DNA of 64,000 nucleotides from Acinetobacter sp. GSS19 (GCF_028621895.1 NZ_CP117520.1:186001-250000); one strand, 5' to 3'. Positions 10,425-20,136 are shown, counted from the first letter of the stretch. Notes: a model not told the origin generated them from the letters alone. Made by a program: numbers and translations.

Positions 10425-11858
10425 TTAAGCGTAAAGTTGTTCTAGGCGTGCATGGGCACGGGCAATTGCAGCTTCAACCTGTGCAGGCGCGGTTCCACCA
10501 ATATGGTTGCGGGCATTCACAGAGGCTTCTAAAGTCAGTGCTTTCTCAAAAACATCGGCTTGGATCAGGTCGGAGAACTGCTGTAATTGTTCAAGTGTCA
10601 GCTCGGAAAGATCTTTACCTTCCTGTACCCCTAAAGCCACCGCTTTACCGACAATTTCATGTGCATCACGGAAAGCCACGCCATTTTTTACCAGATAATC
10701 TGCCAAATCTGTTGCGGTTGAGAAGCCACGTAACGCCGCTTCGCGCATAATTTCGATATTCGGCACAAGGGCTGGAATCATGTCAGCAAAGGCCATCAAT
10801 GATCCGCGTACGGTATCAATTGCATCAAATAGTGGCTCTTTATCTTCTTGATTGTCTTTGTTATATGCTAATGGCTGACCTTTCATTAGGGTGAGCAGAC
10901 TGATCAGGTCACCAAACACACGGCCTGATTTTCCACGGATCAGTTCAGGAACATCCGGGTTTTTCTTCTGCGGCATAATTGATGAACCGGTGCAGAAGCG
11001 ATCTGGAATATTCACGAACTTGAATTGTGCAGAAGTCCAAAGAATGAGTTCTTCAGACATGCGAGATAAATGCATCATGATGAGAGAAGCCGCTGCATTA
11101 AATTCAATGGCGAAATCACGATCTGAGACCGCATCCAGCGAGTTTTCAGCAACTGCTTCAAAACCGAGTAATTCAGCGGTATAGGCACGGTCGATTGGAT
11201 ACGTTGTACCCGCAAGCGCAGCAGAACCAAGTGGCATACGGTTGACACGTTTACGGCAATCAATCAGGCGCTCGGAGTCACGGACCAGCATTTCAAACCA
11301 AGCCAATAAGTGATGGCCAAAGGTCACAGGTTGCGCCGTTTGTAGATGGGTAAAGCCCGGCATAATGGTGTGGGTATTTTGGGCAGCGAGTTGCAGAATA
11401 CCTTTTTGTAATTTTTTCAATAACTCTAAAATAGCATCGATTTCGTCACGCACATACAGGCGGATATCGGTGGCCACTTGGTCATTACGGCTGCGGCCCG
11501 TATGCAGCTTTTTACCGCTGATGCCGATGCGTTGCGTTAGACGTGATTCGATGTTCATGTGCACATCTTCGAGGTCAATGCGCCATTCAAACTGACCTGC
11601 CTCAATTTCGGCTTTGATGGTGTTTAAACCATTGATGATATCGTCACGTTCTTGTGTCGTCAGTACGCCAACTTTGGCCAACATGGTGGCATGTGCGATT
11701 GAACCGGCAATATCTTGTTTATAAAAGCGTTGGTCAAATTGCACAGATGCGGTAAATTCGGCAACAAAAGCATCAGTGGCTTCGGTAAAACGACCACCCC
11801 ACATACCTGAAGTTTGGTTTTGGGCAGACGTTGTAGAGGAATTAGAAGATGTGGTCAT
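10425..11858 (-). CDS. argH: Argininosuccinate lyase
   Basis: ArgH splits argininosuccinate to arginine and fumarate, the last step of arginine synthesis. The 477-residue product has [11 protein letters not shown] near the N-terminus, the [13 protein letters not shown] substrate motif, TTYPIDRAY, and the fumarase/lyase signature [12 protein letters not shown] near residue 297. About 18 Ser/Thr/Asn-rich residues precede the conserved core. The start codon at 11858 overlaps by 10 bp the first in-frame start of the divergent algZ gene, so the two promoters must lie inside each other's coding region or be arranged differently. The argH/algZ neighbourhood is the same as in Pseudomonas. Confidence 0.96.
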   Translation of the reverse strand: MTTSSNSSTTSAQNQTSGMWGGRFTEATDAFVAEFTASVQFDQRFYKQDIAGSIAHATMLAKVGVLTTQERDDIINGLNTIKAEIEAGQFEWRIDLEDVHMNIESRLTQRIGISGKKLHTGRSRNDQVATDIRLYVRDEIDAILELLKKLQKGILQLAAQNTHTIMPGFTHLQTAQPVTFGHHLLAWFEMLVRDSERLIDCRKRVNRMPLGSAALAGTTYPIDRAYTAELLGFEAVAENSLDAVSDRDFAIEFNAAASLIMMHLSRMSEELILWTSAQFKFVNIPDRFCTGSSIMPQKKNPDVPELIRGKSGRVFGDLISLLTLMKGQPLAYNKDNQEDKEPLFDAIDTVRGSLMAFADMIPALVPNIEIMREAALRGFSTATDLADYLVKNGVAFRDAHEIVGKAVALGVQEGKDLSELTLEQLQQFSDLIQADVFEKALTLEASVNARNHIGGTAPAQVEAAIARAHARLEQLYA

Positions 11859-12985
11859 GTCAGCTCAGTAAAATAAAAAAGAGTATAGCAAATTCGTTAC
11901 CGGATGCCGAAACATATCGCAATACGCCTGATGACCGGCAAACTCATGCACAATCCTCCTATTTTTTTACGAAAACCAGCCGATGGCAACATTTATTCGA
12001 GTTGTTTATTGCAGGCAATATTCTGGCTCTGGTCTTGGCGCTTGCTGAAGCACAATCCTGGTCTCATTTGAATGGGATACGTCTGTTTCAATACATGGCG
12101 TATATCAGCTGGGTGTTGCTGTCTTTTGCCGCGATTACCGATGCTTTCAGTGGGGTTTTTCGCCGTTGGACCTATTCTGCAGTGCTGGTCGCTGGTTTTA
12201 CTATTCTGCAGGTTGTCGTGGTGTTGACGACCATGAGTTTGAATGGACTATTGGCTTTTGGACGCAGTTTTTCCTGGACATCATTATCTGCTGCGGACTG
12301 GCTGGATGGTGTGGTCTTGCATCTGAGTTATGGCCTGTTATTAGGTGCTTTTTGTTTGCGCTATTTATATATGCAGGAACAGTGGTTGCGCCAACAGCAA
12401 AGTGAGTTGCAAGCCCGTATTCAGGCAATGCAGGCCCGGATTCATCCGCATTTTTTATTTAATAGTCTGAACAGTGTGGTGAGTTTGATTGCGATTGATC
12501 CAGATAAAGCCGAAGCCATGTTAATTAATTTGTCACGTCTGTTTCGTGCCAGTTTTCAGGAACTGAAGCTGGTGAGTCTGGCTGAGGAAATTCGCTTATG
12601 CCAGCATTATTTGGAAATCGAACAAATCCGCTTGGGAGATCGTCTTAGTGTGAACTGGAAAATACCTGAACCGCAGGATTTACAGCGTATACAGATTCCA
12701 TTGTTGACCTTACAGCCTTTACTGGAAAATAGTATTTTGCATGGTGTTGAAAAAACGATCAATTCGAGTAATATCAGTGTATTGATTGAAATTGTTGAAA
12801 ATAAAGTCAATATTGTCGTTACCAACCCCTATAGCACAGAGAAAACCAAGCGCCATCAGGGGCATGGGATTGCACTCGACAATATCCGACAACGATTAAA
12901 AGCCTATTATGGTGATTCCGTACAATTTCAAACTTATGCGGGGCAGGCGTTATTTACCACTGTCCTGCAATATCAATATCAATAA
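11849..12985 (+). CDS. algZ: LytS/AlgZ(FimS)-type sensor histidine kinase
   Basis: A 378-residue membrane sensor. Four or so hydrophobic segments lie between residues 50 and 175, followed by the His_kinase family signature with [14 protein letters not shown] near residue 197 (His at the phosphorylation site), and a weak ATPase domain with an N-box-like [15 protein letters not shown] and a [14 protein letters not shown]-box. This is the atypical LytS/YehU/AlgZ family that partners a LytTR regulator, here the next gene algR. In Pseudomonas the pair controls type IV pili and alginate; the role here is inferred from that. The ATG at 11849 has AGAGGA 8 bases upstream and is the only good in-frame start before the first membrane helix; it overlaps the argH start. 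Confidence 0.85.
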   Translation: MWSCQLSKIKKSIANSLPDAETYRNTPDDRQTHAQSSYFFTKTSRWQHLFELFIAGNILALVLALAEAQSWSHLNGIRLFQYMAYISWVLLSFAAITDAFSGVFRRWTYSAVLVAGFTILQVVVVLTTMSLNGLLAFGRSFSWTSLSAADWLDGVVLHLSYGLLLGAFCLRYLYMQEQWLRQQQSELQARIQAMQARIHPHFLFNSLNSVVSLIAIDPDKAEAMLINLSRLFRASFQELKLVSLAEEIRLCQHYLEIEQIRLGDRLSVNWKIPEPQDLQRIQIPLLTLQPLLENSILHGVEKTINSSNISVLIEIVENKVNIVVTNPYSTEKTKRHQGHGIALDNIRQRLKAYYGDSVQFQTYAGQALFTTVLQYQYQ

Positions 12986-12996
12986 TAAAATTAAAG

Positions 12997-13021
12997 TTTG
13001 CTTTATAACAAATAAAGCAAA
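12997..13021 (+). repeat. Perfect 10-bp hairpin between algZ and algR
   Basis: TTTGCTTTAT and ATAAAGCAAA are separated by AACAA in the 60-bp gap, ending about 24 bases before the algR start. No T-run follows. It could stabilise or process the message, or set the ratio of regulator to sensor. Confidence 0.75.
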
Positions 13022-13045
13022 GTGAATTGGGGGTAAGGAGAGAAC

Positions 13046-13789
13046 ATGGATATCCTGATCTGTGATGATGAAGCACTCGCAGTGGAACGCTTATCTCGTT
13101 TGGTGACCAATTTAGGGCATCAGGTCGTGGCCACCGCACAACATGGCCAGCAAGCACTCGAACTGGTCAAGCAATGTGAGCCGGATGTGGTGTTATTGGA
13201 CATTCAAATGCCAGAGATGGATGGTCTGAGTTGTGCTCAACAATTGAGTCAATTGGAGCCGATGCCAGCGATTGTGTTCTGTACTGCCTATGATGATTAT
13301 GCACTTGAAGCATTCAAATCGCAGGCGGATGGTTATTTGTTAAAACCGATTGCAGCCAGTGAGTTGCAACAGGTCCTGGATAATCTGACCAAGCTCAATC
13401 AGGCACAGGTAAGCCATTTGAGCCAGCAAGCGACAGATACATCCTGTTCTAAAGCTCAACGCCATCAGATTTCAGCCAAAACGTATCGTGGTGTGGAGCT
13501 GATTCCCGTTGAAAACGTTTATTATTTTCTGGCAGATCAGAAATATGTCACGGTACGACATAAACATGGTAGCGTCCTGATTGACGAAACCTTAAAAGAA
13601 TTAGAACAGGAATTTGAAGAGCGTTTTATTCGGATTCATCGCAATGCGCTGGTTGCTGTGGATTATCTGGATGGTTTGGAGTTGGTGAGTAGTGGTCAAT
13701 ATCAGGTTCGTTGTCGTGAGCTGGCTGAACGTCTTGCAGTCAGCCGTCGCCATCTCCCAGGATTGCGTGAGCGTATTCATAAGCTTTAA
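13046..13789 (+). CDS. algR: LytTR-family response regulator AlgR
   Basis: A 247-residue two-domain regulator. The receiver domain (about 1-120) has the acidic pair DD at residues 8-9, the phosphoacceptor in VLLDIQMPEMDG (Asp near residue 54), T near 83 and the KP pair near 104. The C-terminal LytTR DNA-binding domain (about 140-247) shows YFLADQKYVTVRHKHG and RFIRIHRNALV. A GGGGTAAGGAGAG leader gives a strong ribosome site. It follows its likely kinase algZ and precedes hemC, as in Pseudomonas. Control of twitching motility or surface traits is inferred from the AlgR family. Confidence 0.9.
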   Translation: MDILICDDEALAVERLSRLVTNLGHQVVATAQHGQQALELVKQCEPDVVLLDIQMPEMDGLSCAQQLSQLEPMPAIVFCTAYDDYALEAFKSQADGYLLKPIAASELQQVLDNLTKLNQAQVSHLSQQATDTSCSKAQRHQISAKTYRGVELIPVENVYYFLADQKYVTVRHKHGSVLIDETLKELEQEFEERFIRIHRNALVAVDYLDGLELVSSGQYQVRCRELAERLAVSRRHLPGLRERIHKL

Positions 13790-13886
13790 TCATATGACTA
13801 CCTTTAGATGAACCCGCATAATTTACTTGCATTTTTGAGTCAGCAGGTTAATTTTAGAGTCTGTTTATTTCACCTGTCTCAGATTT

Positions 13887-14810
13887 ATGAAAACCTTGAA
13901 GATCGCAACCCGGCAGAGTCCATTGGCTTTATGGCAAGCTGAACATATCCGTGCCCGTTTAATGGATCTGTATCCTGATCTGACAGTTGAGCTGGTGACT
14001 TTTGTCACGCAAGGGGACAAAATTCTGGATACCCCTTTGGCAAAAATTGGCGGTAAGGGGCTATTCGTAAAAGAATTAGAAGCAGCTTTGCTCGATGGTC
14101 GTGCTGATCTGGCCGTGCACTCCATGAAAGATGTGCCGATGGCGTTACCTGAAGGGTTAATTTTGGGAGGGATCTGTGAGCGTGAAGATCCGCTCGATGC
14201 TTTTGTTTCCAATCATTACTCTCATTTTGATGAATTACCTGCGGGTGCCAAAGTTGGTACATCGAGTTTGCGCCGTAAATGCCAGATTCTGAAGCAACGC
14301 CCGGATTTAACGATTATTGATTTGCGTGGCAATGTCGGCACACGCTTGTCGAAGCTAGATGCAGGTGATTATGACGCGATTATTTTAGCCAGTGCGGGAT
14401 TGAAACGTTTAGGCTTGGCCCAGCGTATCCGTCATAGCTTGGCTGCTGAAATTAGCTTACCCGCTGTTGGACAGGGTGCCTTAGGACTGGAATGTCGTGC
14501 AAATGATGAGACTGTTCTTGATTTGATTGCACCCTTGCTACACAGCGAAACCTCTGCTTGTGTGCGTGCCGAGCGTGCCATGAATGCCTATTTAGAAGGG
14601 GGGTGTCAGGTACCGATTGCAGGTTATGCTACATTGTCTGAAGGACAATTGTCTCTCGAAGGGCGAGTGGGAAGTGCTGATGGTCAAACACTTTTGGTCG
14701 CACAAGTCACAGGTCCTACAGCAGAGGCTGAACAGTTGGGGCAGCAACTGGCGAAGAACTTGCTGGATCAAGGAGCTGGGGAATTGTTGCAGGCGCTATA
14801 CCAATCTTAA
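13887..14810 (+). CDS. hemC: Hydroxymethylbilane synthase (porphobilinogen deaminase)
   Basis: HemC joins four porphobilinogen units into hydroxymethylbilane in haem and sirohaem synthesis. The 307-residue product has the start [41 protein letters not shown], and the loop [11 protein letters not shown] whose Cys carries the dipyrromethane cofactor. It is first of a tight hemC-hemD-hemX-hemY run (gaps of 2, -4 and 4 bp). The ribosome site is weak. Confidence 0.97.
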   Translation: MKTLKIATRQSPLALWQAEHIRARLMDLYPDLTVELVTFVTQGDKILDTPLAKIGGKGLFVKELEAALLDGRADLAVHSMKDVPMALPEGLILGGICEREDPLDAFVSNHYSHFDELPAGAKVGTSSLRRKCQILKQRPDLTIIDLRGNVGTRLSKLDAGDYDAIILASAGLKRLGLAQRIRHSLAAEISLPAVGQGALGLECRANDETVLDLIAPLLHSETSACVRAERAMNAYLEGGCQVPIAGYATLSEGQLSLEGRVGSADGQTLLVAQVTGPTAEAEQLGQQLAKNLLDQGAGELLQALYQS

Positions 14811-14812
14811 GC

Positions 14813-15586
14813 ATGTGGTTTATTAATACGCGTCCACAAGATCGTGCGGATAACTTAACTGCTGCGTTGACTGCAGAGGGTATCCGGGTCAAAAGTCTGC
14901 CGCTCCTAGAGTTGAGTGCTTGTGTATGGACACCTGCCTTGGCCACACTTTATGCTGAGCTGCCGCAAGCGGATATGGTGGTGGTGGTTAGTCCTACTGC
15001 GGTACGAATCGGAATGCAGTACTTGCAACAGGCCGGAATTAGTCTACAGCTACTCGCATCTGTACAATGGATTGCTGTGGGTAAAGCTACGGCACAGGTC
15101 CTCGCTGAATACGGAATTTCTAGCCATGTGCCCGAGGTGGAAACTTCAGAGGGCATGTTGAGTCTTCCGTTGTTTCAGCAGACATCAGTCAATACCATTG
15201 CGTTCTGGCGTGGAGAAGGTGGACGCCAGTTTATGATGCAGCATTTGCAGCAGCAAGGTGTGCGTATTCTGAATTTTGTGTTGTATCAGCGTGTCTGCCC
15301 GAAAGAGACGCTCACCACCTGGCAGGAGTGGTTGCCTATCCTGCATCAGAAGCCGGCACCGGTCTGGATGTTGGTGACGAGTGAAGCGAGCTGGCTAAAC
15401 TGGCTGTCTTTGATTGATCGTGATGAATTGCCATGGTCTGATTTTCACTTTTTAGTCTTGGGGCCGCGTTTATCTGATTTACTGCAACAGGCGGATGTCC
15501 CGCAGCCTTTACATGTATTGCAATTAGCCAATTTACAACCGGAAACCATTTTACAGCAGATTAAAGTGTGGCAAGAGGAAGCATGA
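14813..15586 (+). CDS. hemD: Uroporphyrinogen-III synthase
   Basis: HemD cyclises hydroxymethylbilane with ring D inversion. The family is very divergent; support comes from the N-terminal FINTRPQDRADNLTAAL strand-helix, PQADMVVVVSPTAVR, WIAVGKATAQVLAEYG and WMLVTSEASWLNWL, which are the usual conserved points, with a length of 257 residues. It starts 2 bp after the hemC stop and its own stop overlaps the start of hemX (ATGA), so translation is likely coupled. Confidence 0.88.
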   Translation: MWFINTRPQDRADNLTAALTAEGIRVKSLPLLELSACVWTPALATLYAELPQADMVVVVSPTAVRIGMQYLQQAGISLQLLASVQWIAVGKATAQVLAEYGISSHVPEVETSEGMLSLPLFQQTSVNTIAFWRGEGGRQFMMQHLQQQGVRILNFVLYQRVCPKETLTTWQEWLPILHQKPAPVWMLVTSEASWLNWLSLIDRDELPWSDFHFLVLGPRLSDLLQQADVPQPLHVLQLANLQPETILQQIKVWQEEA

Positions 15587-16443
15587 AGAAAGTTGTTGGC
15601 GTGTTGATTATCCTGAGCTTGGTCTGGTTGGGAAAAGTATCTTACGATGTGTTTCAGATCCACGGAGAGTGGGTTCAACTACAAGATAAACTCGTAAAAC
15701 TTGAGCAAAACAATGCTGCCTTGAATGATGAAGTAGTGGCCTTGCAGCGACAAGTACCATCTACAGTGACGTCCGTACCTTCTTCAACCACTTCCTCACA
15801 GCAAAATCCATCAGCGGCTCAGCTCGTTGCACTTCAGGGTGTGGAACCCGTACGTGTGATTCAACAGCACAGTGAACTGATCCAGTTTGCATTGCAACAA
15901 CAACAATATATCTATGCGATTGAGCAATTGAATCGCTTAGATCGCGAGCTGGAAACGTATGATTTATCTCCCGCACTCAAACAAAGCTTGCATCAAGTTT
16001 TAGCGAAAGATCGCATGACGATACAGCAATATGTCGTTGCACGTAACGCCCAGCAAAATACACTGGATGCTTTGTTAGGGCAGATAGACCGTTTGTTGAC
16101 GCAAACTTTGCAAAATTCTGTGCTTAACCCAGGTCAACTGGAGCCACAGCATTTTTGGCAAAAATGGCTGCAAGTTGAACGTGTAAAACAGCCAAATGTT
16201 GAGCTAGCTAATCGTTCACTGATTTTAAAAGAAGCTCAACTGCGTTTGTTATTGGCTCGACAGGCTTTATTAAAAGGACAATATTTAGAATATCAAGAAA
16301 TTTTGAATACTGTGATTCAGCAACTAGAAATGTTACCTGATCAGGGTAGTCAACAGTTAAAACAGCGATTGCTCAAAGCGAAAAGTTTGCCCGTGTTGCC
16401 TGCCCCTAAATTAGCAGTGCAAGCTGTCTTGGGTGGAGCATAA
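15583..16443 (+). CDS. hemX: HemX-like membrane-anchored coiled-coil protein
   Basis: A 286-residue protein with one N-terminal membrane helix (about residues 4-20), a coiled coil (about 28-57), a Ser/Thr/Pro-rich linker and a helical rest rich in Gln. It sits at the hemX position between hemD and hemY and has the layout of the HemX family (once called a uroporphyrinogen-III methyltransferase, but no methyltransferase motifs are visible). The start ATG at 15583 overlaps the hemD stop as ATGA; an upstream in-frame start would only add residues inside hemD. Function is unknown; a scaffold role for the haem enzymes is a guess from context. Confidence 0.72.
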   Translation: MKKVVGVLIILSLVWLGKVSYDVFQIHGEWVQLQDKLVKLEQNNAALNDEVVALQRQVPSTVTSVPSSTTSSQQNPSAAQLVALQGVEPVRVIQQHSELIQFALQQQQYIYAIEQLNRLDRELETYDLSPALKQSLHQVLAKDRMTIQQYVVARNAQQNTLDALLGQIDRLLTQTLQNSVLNPGQLEPQHFWQKWLQVERVKQPNVELANRSLILKEAQLRLLLARQALLKGQYLEYQEILNTVIQQLEMLPDQGSQQLKQRLLKAKSLPVLPAPKLAVQAVLGGA

Positions 16444-16447
16444 TGCA

Positions 16448-17641
16448 ATGAAAGCGATTTTATTGGCCTATGCCTTTATTGGTTTGTTGTTAATCGCATT
16501 GCTCAGTTTGTTGAGTTATGGGTATGGTCCAGGTTATGTCTATCTCCTATGGCGCGATTGGCAGATCCAAAGTAATTTGTGGGTGCTATTTTTCACGTTG
16601 GCCCTATTGAGTTTATTTTTACAGCTCTGTTGGTTAGCTTTGAAGCGTTATTTAACCCGCAAGCAACGTGAAACTGAAAGTGTACTCAATTTCAAGCACC
16701 TACATCCCTATGAACAGCTTGCCGTGATTTGGTTACTCGATGCGGGACGTGATCAGCAGTCTTTTATTGAACAGGTCTTTTTACAGTCTGGTTTATTGAA
16801 AGGTGTAATGGCTGCTCGTCTGGCAGTCATGCAAGGTCAGTATGAGCAGGCATTAAAAAGTTTAGAGCAAACGCCTGCGATGGCTTTTGAATTGGTGGAA
16901 ATACAGCGTATAGAAATTTATTTGACGCAAAAAAATGCTGAGCAGGCCTTAACGCATCTAGAGTTTTTAAGTCAGCATACTTTATCGCCGTGGTTACAGG
17001 AGATCCAAGTTGCTTATCAGCAGCGTTTAACGGTGCTCTGGGGAATGTTTGCGATACAACATCCGTGGGCGTATTTGCGTTCGACGCGTTATGGTCATTT
17101 AGAAGCTGAAACTAAACTACTCTGGTTGCAACAGTTATTACAGCAATTTGATCAAGCTTCAATCGATGATTTGCAGGCCTTACAACAACGCTATCTAGAT
17201 TTGGAAGAACAAATTGAACAACGTAGCTACGCGACTCGGATGCTCTGGCTGAAGCTCTTGGCCCGAATGCCAGAAATGGCGGTTGCACATGAGCATCTAG
17301 CACTGCAGTTGCTGAATGAGCAGTTTAATCAGGAAGTGTTTTATCTGTGGTTTCAGCAACAGTTACTCAAACAACAACCAGATTATGGACGTATTGAAGC
17401 TCATATTTTTCAGCTTCAAGCTAGATATCCAGGTGTACCCGTATTAACTTTTGCCGAATGGTATATCTATGATGCAACAGGACAGAATGAGGCTGCGGAT
17501 CAATTATTGGATCGTTATCCTGATAATGTTTTGATGAGTTATTTGCGTATTAAATCAGTGTTAAAAGGCCGGGATGACTTGATTGTACAGTTAAATTATA
17601 TCTTTGAAAAAGATGCTAATTTTATAGAAATTAAAATATAA
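16448..17641 (+). CDS. hemY: HemY-like inner-membrane TPR protein
   Basis: A 397-residue protein with two N-terminal membrane helices (about 3-23 and 38-62) flanking the YGYGPGYVYLLWRDWQI loop, which is the HemY_N signature, then helical repeats (LAVMQGQYEQALKSLEQ) typical of TPR units. It is the last gene of hemCDXY and begins 4 bp after hemX. In enterobacteria HemY is linked to haem metabolism but its reaction is not established. This HemY is unrelated to the Gram-positive protoporphyrinogen oxidase of the same name. The start at 16448 removes five residues lying in hemX. Confidence 0.82.
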   Translation: MKAILLAYAFIGLLLIALLSLLSYGYGPGYVYLLWRDWQIQSNLWVLFFTLALLSLFLQLCWLALKRYLTRKQRETESVLNFKHLHPYEQLAVIWLLDAGRDQQSFIEQVFLQSGLLKGVMAARLAVMQGQYEQALKSLEQTPAMAFELVEIQRIEIYLTQKNAEQALTHLEFLSQHTLSPWLQEIQVAYQQRLTVLWGMFAIQHPWAYLRSTRYGHLEAETKLLWLQQLLQQFDQASIDDLQALQQRYLDLEEQIEQRSYATRMLWLKLLARMPEMAVAHEHLALQLLNEQFNQEVFYLWFQQQLLKQQPDYGRIEAHIFQLQARYPGVPVLTFAEWYIYDATGQNEAADQLLDRYPDNVLMSYLRIKSVLKGRDDLIVQLNYIFEKDANFIEIKI

Positions 17642-18192
17642 TTTGAGTGATTAATAAAAATTATAAGCGATACTGTGGTTAGTTGTTTTAATTAAACTAA
17701 CCGCGTACCTTATCCATATATTTTGTTTTTATATTGTATAAATATGAGAACAGTGTTTATTTTTATAACTTGTTTTATGAATCATTGTTCATTAATTTGG
17801 TTGAGCTTTTTATATACATTATTGGTCCACTCTTTACTTGGAGATTTATCGAAAAATAAGATACGGCTATAGTTTTACCTCTTCTTACCAATGAGAATGA
17901 AAAATTAAGATAAATGTTGAGTATTGGAAGCAAAACAGGTGAATCTTAAAGTTATCTTAATAGTCATAGAATAGTCATTTTTATTTTTGAATAACTAAAA
18001 AATAGGAATTCAGATTAAATTAAGCTTTTAAATCATATGGTGTTAATTAATCGATGCCATTATTTTTGTTAATTATTGTTATGTAGAAAATATTTAACTC
18101 TTGATTATTTAATTTAATAAAAATATTATTGCGGTGAAATTGATTTCACCGTGCATAATTATTATGAACTGTATTTGGAGAGTTAACCAAAG
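17642..18192 (+). other. AT-rich gene-free stretch before the H-NS gene
   Basis: 551 bp with no plausible coding region, strongly AT-rich. It begins with an inverted repeat after hemY (GGTTAGTT 17677-17684, AACTAACC 17695-17702) and ends with a 20-bp palindrome just before the H-NS gene. The rest holds curved-looking A/T tracts, which would suit H-NS binding; that is inference. Confidence 0.7.
18132..18151 (+). promoter_or_regulatory. 20-bp palindrome before the H-NS gene
   Basis: CGGTGAAAT and ATTTCACCG are perfect inverted arms around TG, ending 41 bp before the ATG. It may be an operator for a dimeric regulator or a 5'-UTR hairpin. Confidence 0.6.
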
Positions 18193-18519
18193 ATGAAACC
18201 GGATTTAAGTAACCTTTCTGTCGATGAATTAAAACGTTTACAGCTTGAAGCTGAAGCTTTAATTGAATCAAAAAAAGATCAAGCAATCGAAGACGCTTAT
18301 AATCAGATCATGGCAATTGCTGAAAATGTTGGCTTAAGCATTGAACAGATTATGGAAATGGGTGCGCAAAAGCGTAAACAAACCACACGTAAATCTGTAG
18401 AGCCTCGCTACCGTAATCGTAATAATCCAGAAGAGACCTGGACTGGTCGTGGGAAACAACCACGCTGGTTGGTTGCTGAACTGGAAAAAGGTGCAAACCT
18501 TGAGGACTTTCTGATTTAA
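18193..18519 (+). CDS. hns: H-NS family nucleoid-associated DNA-binding protein
   Basis: A 108-residue protein with an N-terminal coiled-coil oligomerisation part (SVDELKRLQLEAEALIESKK) and a C-terminal DNA-binding domain with YRNRNNPEETWTGRGKQPRWL, which contains the TWTGRGKxP hook that inserts into the minor groove of AT-rich DNA. This is the Acinetobacter-type H-NS, a silencer of foreign and AT-rich genes. GGAGAG precedes the ATG. The gene lies behind a very AT-rich 551-bp region and a palindrome, so self-repression is plausible. Confidence 0.92.
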   Translation: MKPDLSNLSVDELKRLQLEAEALIESKKDQAIEDAYNQIMAIAENVGLSIEQIMEMGAQKRKQTTRKSVEPRYRNRNNPEETWTGRGKQPRWLVAELEKGANLEDFLI

Positions 18520-18553
18520 CCTGGCTGTTTTATCTGTTGACCCTTTTTATTTT

Positions 18554-18584
18554 AAAAGCCGAGTGGAAACACTGGGCTTTTTTT
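18554..18584 (+). terminator. Terminator after the H-NS gene
   Basis: AAAAGCC pairs with GGCTTTT, with an inner GTG/CAC pairing around GAAA, and seven Ts at the end. Confidence 0.85.
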
Positions 18585-18751
18585 ATTTGTGCTGAATTTT
18601 ATACAATTTAAACTATCTTTGTGCAATTTGCTGTGTGCAAACTATGGGATAGTGTCAGATTAAGTTCGACCAGTGTCGTAACAGATCGAACGCAGCACTG
18701 TTGCGATAGCATGTTATGATAAATGCAAATCATAAACTGAAAGAGAGTTTC

Positions 18752-19387
18752 ATGACTTGGAAATTGCAAGCAATTACCGGTGAATTTGCGGGGCAGGAAA
18801 TTAATATTGATCGTGATATGCTGGTCGGACGCCATCAGGATGCTGATATTCTTTTGCAGTCCGCTGAGATTTCACGTCGCCATGCGGCTTTTTTACTAAA
18901 AGAGCAGGGCTTATGGTTACAAGATTTGAACTCATCGAATGGTACTTTTGTAAATGAAGTCCGTATTCAGAATGAAACTTTACTGAATAGTGGTGATACC
19001 ATTCAGTTTGCCAGCCTGAAATTTACAGTTTCTGCAGCAGCTTCAGCCTTAGATGTGCCAGAAATTGGGATTGAACCTGTTGTTGAAACTACAAAAACCG
19101 CGGCAGAGCAGATGGCTGATCAAGGCATGCCGAGTCTGAATGAACGTGCAGCGGAAGTGTCCGTGAATCGTGATGGGATGCCACAGCGTGTTGCTGTACC
19201 TAAACCAGCACCGATTCCTGAGGGTATTGATTTAAATGCCAAGAGAGAACCAGAGCCGGTTGCTATTACTGAGCCTGTGTCTCGTGTTGCGCAGGAAAAA
19301 GAACAGCAGAAAAATGCCTCTATCGGCTTAATTACCATTATTAGTTTGGTGATTTTGGCTGTCTTGGCGTGGTTGCTATTGAAGTAA
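18752..19387 (+). CDS. FHA-domain protein with a C-terminal membrane anchor
   Basis: A 211-residue protein with an N-terminal forkhead-associated domain (about 1-95): LVGRHQDADILL, SRRHAAF and LNSSNGTFVN carry the Arg, Ser, His and Asn residues that bind phosphothreonine. A low-complexity linker (about 100-185) and one C-terminal hydrophobic helix (about 190-210) ending in LLK follow. The FHA part should therefore face the cytoplasm from a tail-anchored position. No Ser/Thr kinase or phosphatase gene lies nearby, so its phosphorylated partner is unknown. The start at 18752 has AAGAGAG upstream. Confidence 0.85.
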   Translation: MTWKLQAITGEFAGQEINIDRDMLVGRHQDADILLQSAEISRRHAAFLLKEQGLWLQDLNSSNGTFVNEVRIQNETLLNSGDTIQFASLKFTVSAAASALDVPEIGIEPVVETTKTAAEQMADQGMPSLNERAAEVSVNRDGMPQRVAVPKPAPIPEGIDLNAKREPEPVAITEPVSRVAQEKEQQKNASIGLITIISLVILAVLAWLLLK

Positions 19388-19445
19388 CCCATCTGGTGGG
19401 CTTAAGGCATGCTTGGCATGCCTTTATCTTTTTGAGGATGTGTAT

Positions 19446-20123
19446 ATGTCAATTGCTCAGTTGGCTCAACGTGATCTTATTCTTTTTGACCTGGATGGCA
19501 CGCTGGTTGATTCGGCCGCAGATTTATTCCGAGCGCTCAATATCAGCCTAAACAGCATGCAAATGCCGCTAGTGACTGAAGCACAGGTGCGTGTCTGGGT
19601 GGGTAAGGGAGCTGCAAAACTTTGTGAAGCGGCATTGCAACATATCACAGGTAAGGTAGAGGCTTTGGAGCATCAGCAATTGTTGCAAAAGTTTATGCAG
19701 GTTTATGCTGCGGATCTCTGTGTAAATACTCAAATTTATCCGGGTGTAGCTGAGTTTCTGGACTATTGTCAGGAACAGCAGCTGAAAATGGCCTGTGTCA
19801 CCAATAAACCGCAACATTTGGCAAAAGGGCTATTGCAGCAATTAAAGCTCTCGCATTACTTCCAACTGGTATTGGGAGGTGACAGTCTGCCCCAGAAAAA
19901 ACCGCACCCATTGCCGTTATTACATAGTGTCGAGGTCTTACACAGTCATCTCCACACGACTTTAATGATTGGTGATTCGAGCAATGATGTTGAAGCCGCA
20001 CGCCAAGCCGGTATAGATTGTATTGTGGTCAGCTATGGCTATAATCATGGTGAAGATATTTATTGTTGTCAGCCACAACAAGTAATTGATGACTTAAGAG
20101 AATTAATCAGTACCCCTCAATAA
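19446..20123 (+). CDS. gph: Phosphoglycolate phosphatase (HAD superfamily)
   Basis: A 225-residue HAD hydrolase with motif I DLDGTLVDSA (nucleophile Asp), motif II VTNKP, motif III with KKPHPLP and motif IV GDSSNDVEAA. The helical cap after GTLVDSAADL and the length fit Gph, which clears 2-phosphoglycolate made during DNA repair. The ATG at 19446 has GAGG upstream and removes an unlikely 11-residue extension. It lies just before trpE, a neighbourhood also known in Pseudomonas. Substrate is inferred by family. Confidence 0.85.
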   Translation: MSIAQLAQRDLILFDLDGTLVDSAADLFRALNISLNSMQMPLVTEAQVRVWVGKGAAKLCEAALQHITGKVEALEHQQLLQKFMQVYAADLCVNTQIYPGVAEFLDYCQEQQLKMACVTNKPQHLAKGLLQQLKLSHYFQLVLGGDSLPQKKPHPLPLLHSVEVLHSHLHTTLMIGDSSNDVEAARQAGIDCIVVSYGYNHGEDIYCCQPQQVIDDLRELISTPQ

Positions 20124-20129
20124 AGGGGT
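20112..20129 (+). terminator. Weak hairpin at the end of gph
   Basis: ACCCCT pairs with AGGGGT around CAATAA across the gph stop codon. No T-run follows. The GGGG of its 3' arm is also the only ribosome-site candidate for the trpE leader ORF. Confidence 0.35.
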
Positions 20130-20136
20130 GTTTCAA

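Noticed and set aside
17642..18192. A hidden small gene in the AT-rich gap before hns
   Set aside because: All frames are broken by frequent stops and there is no ribosome site with a reasonable start.
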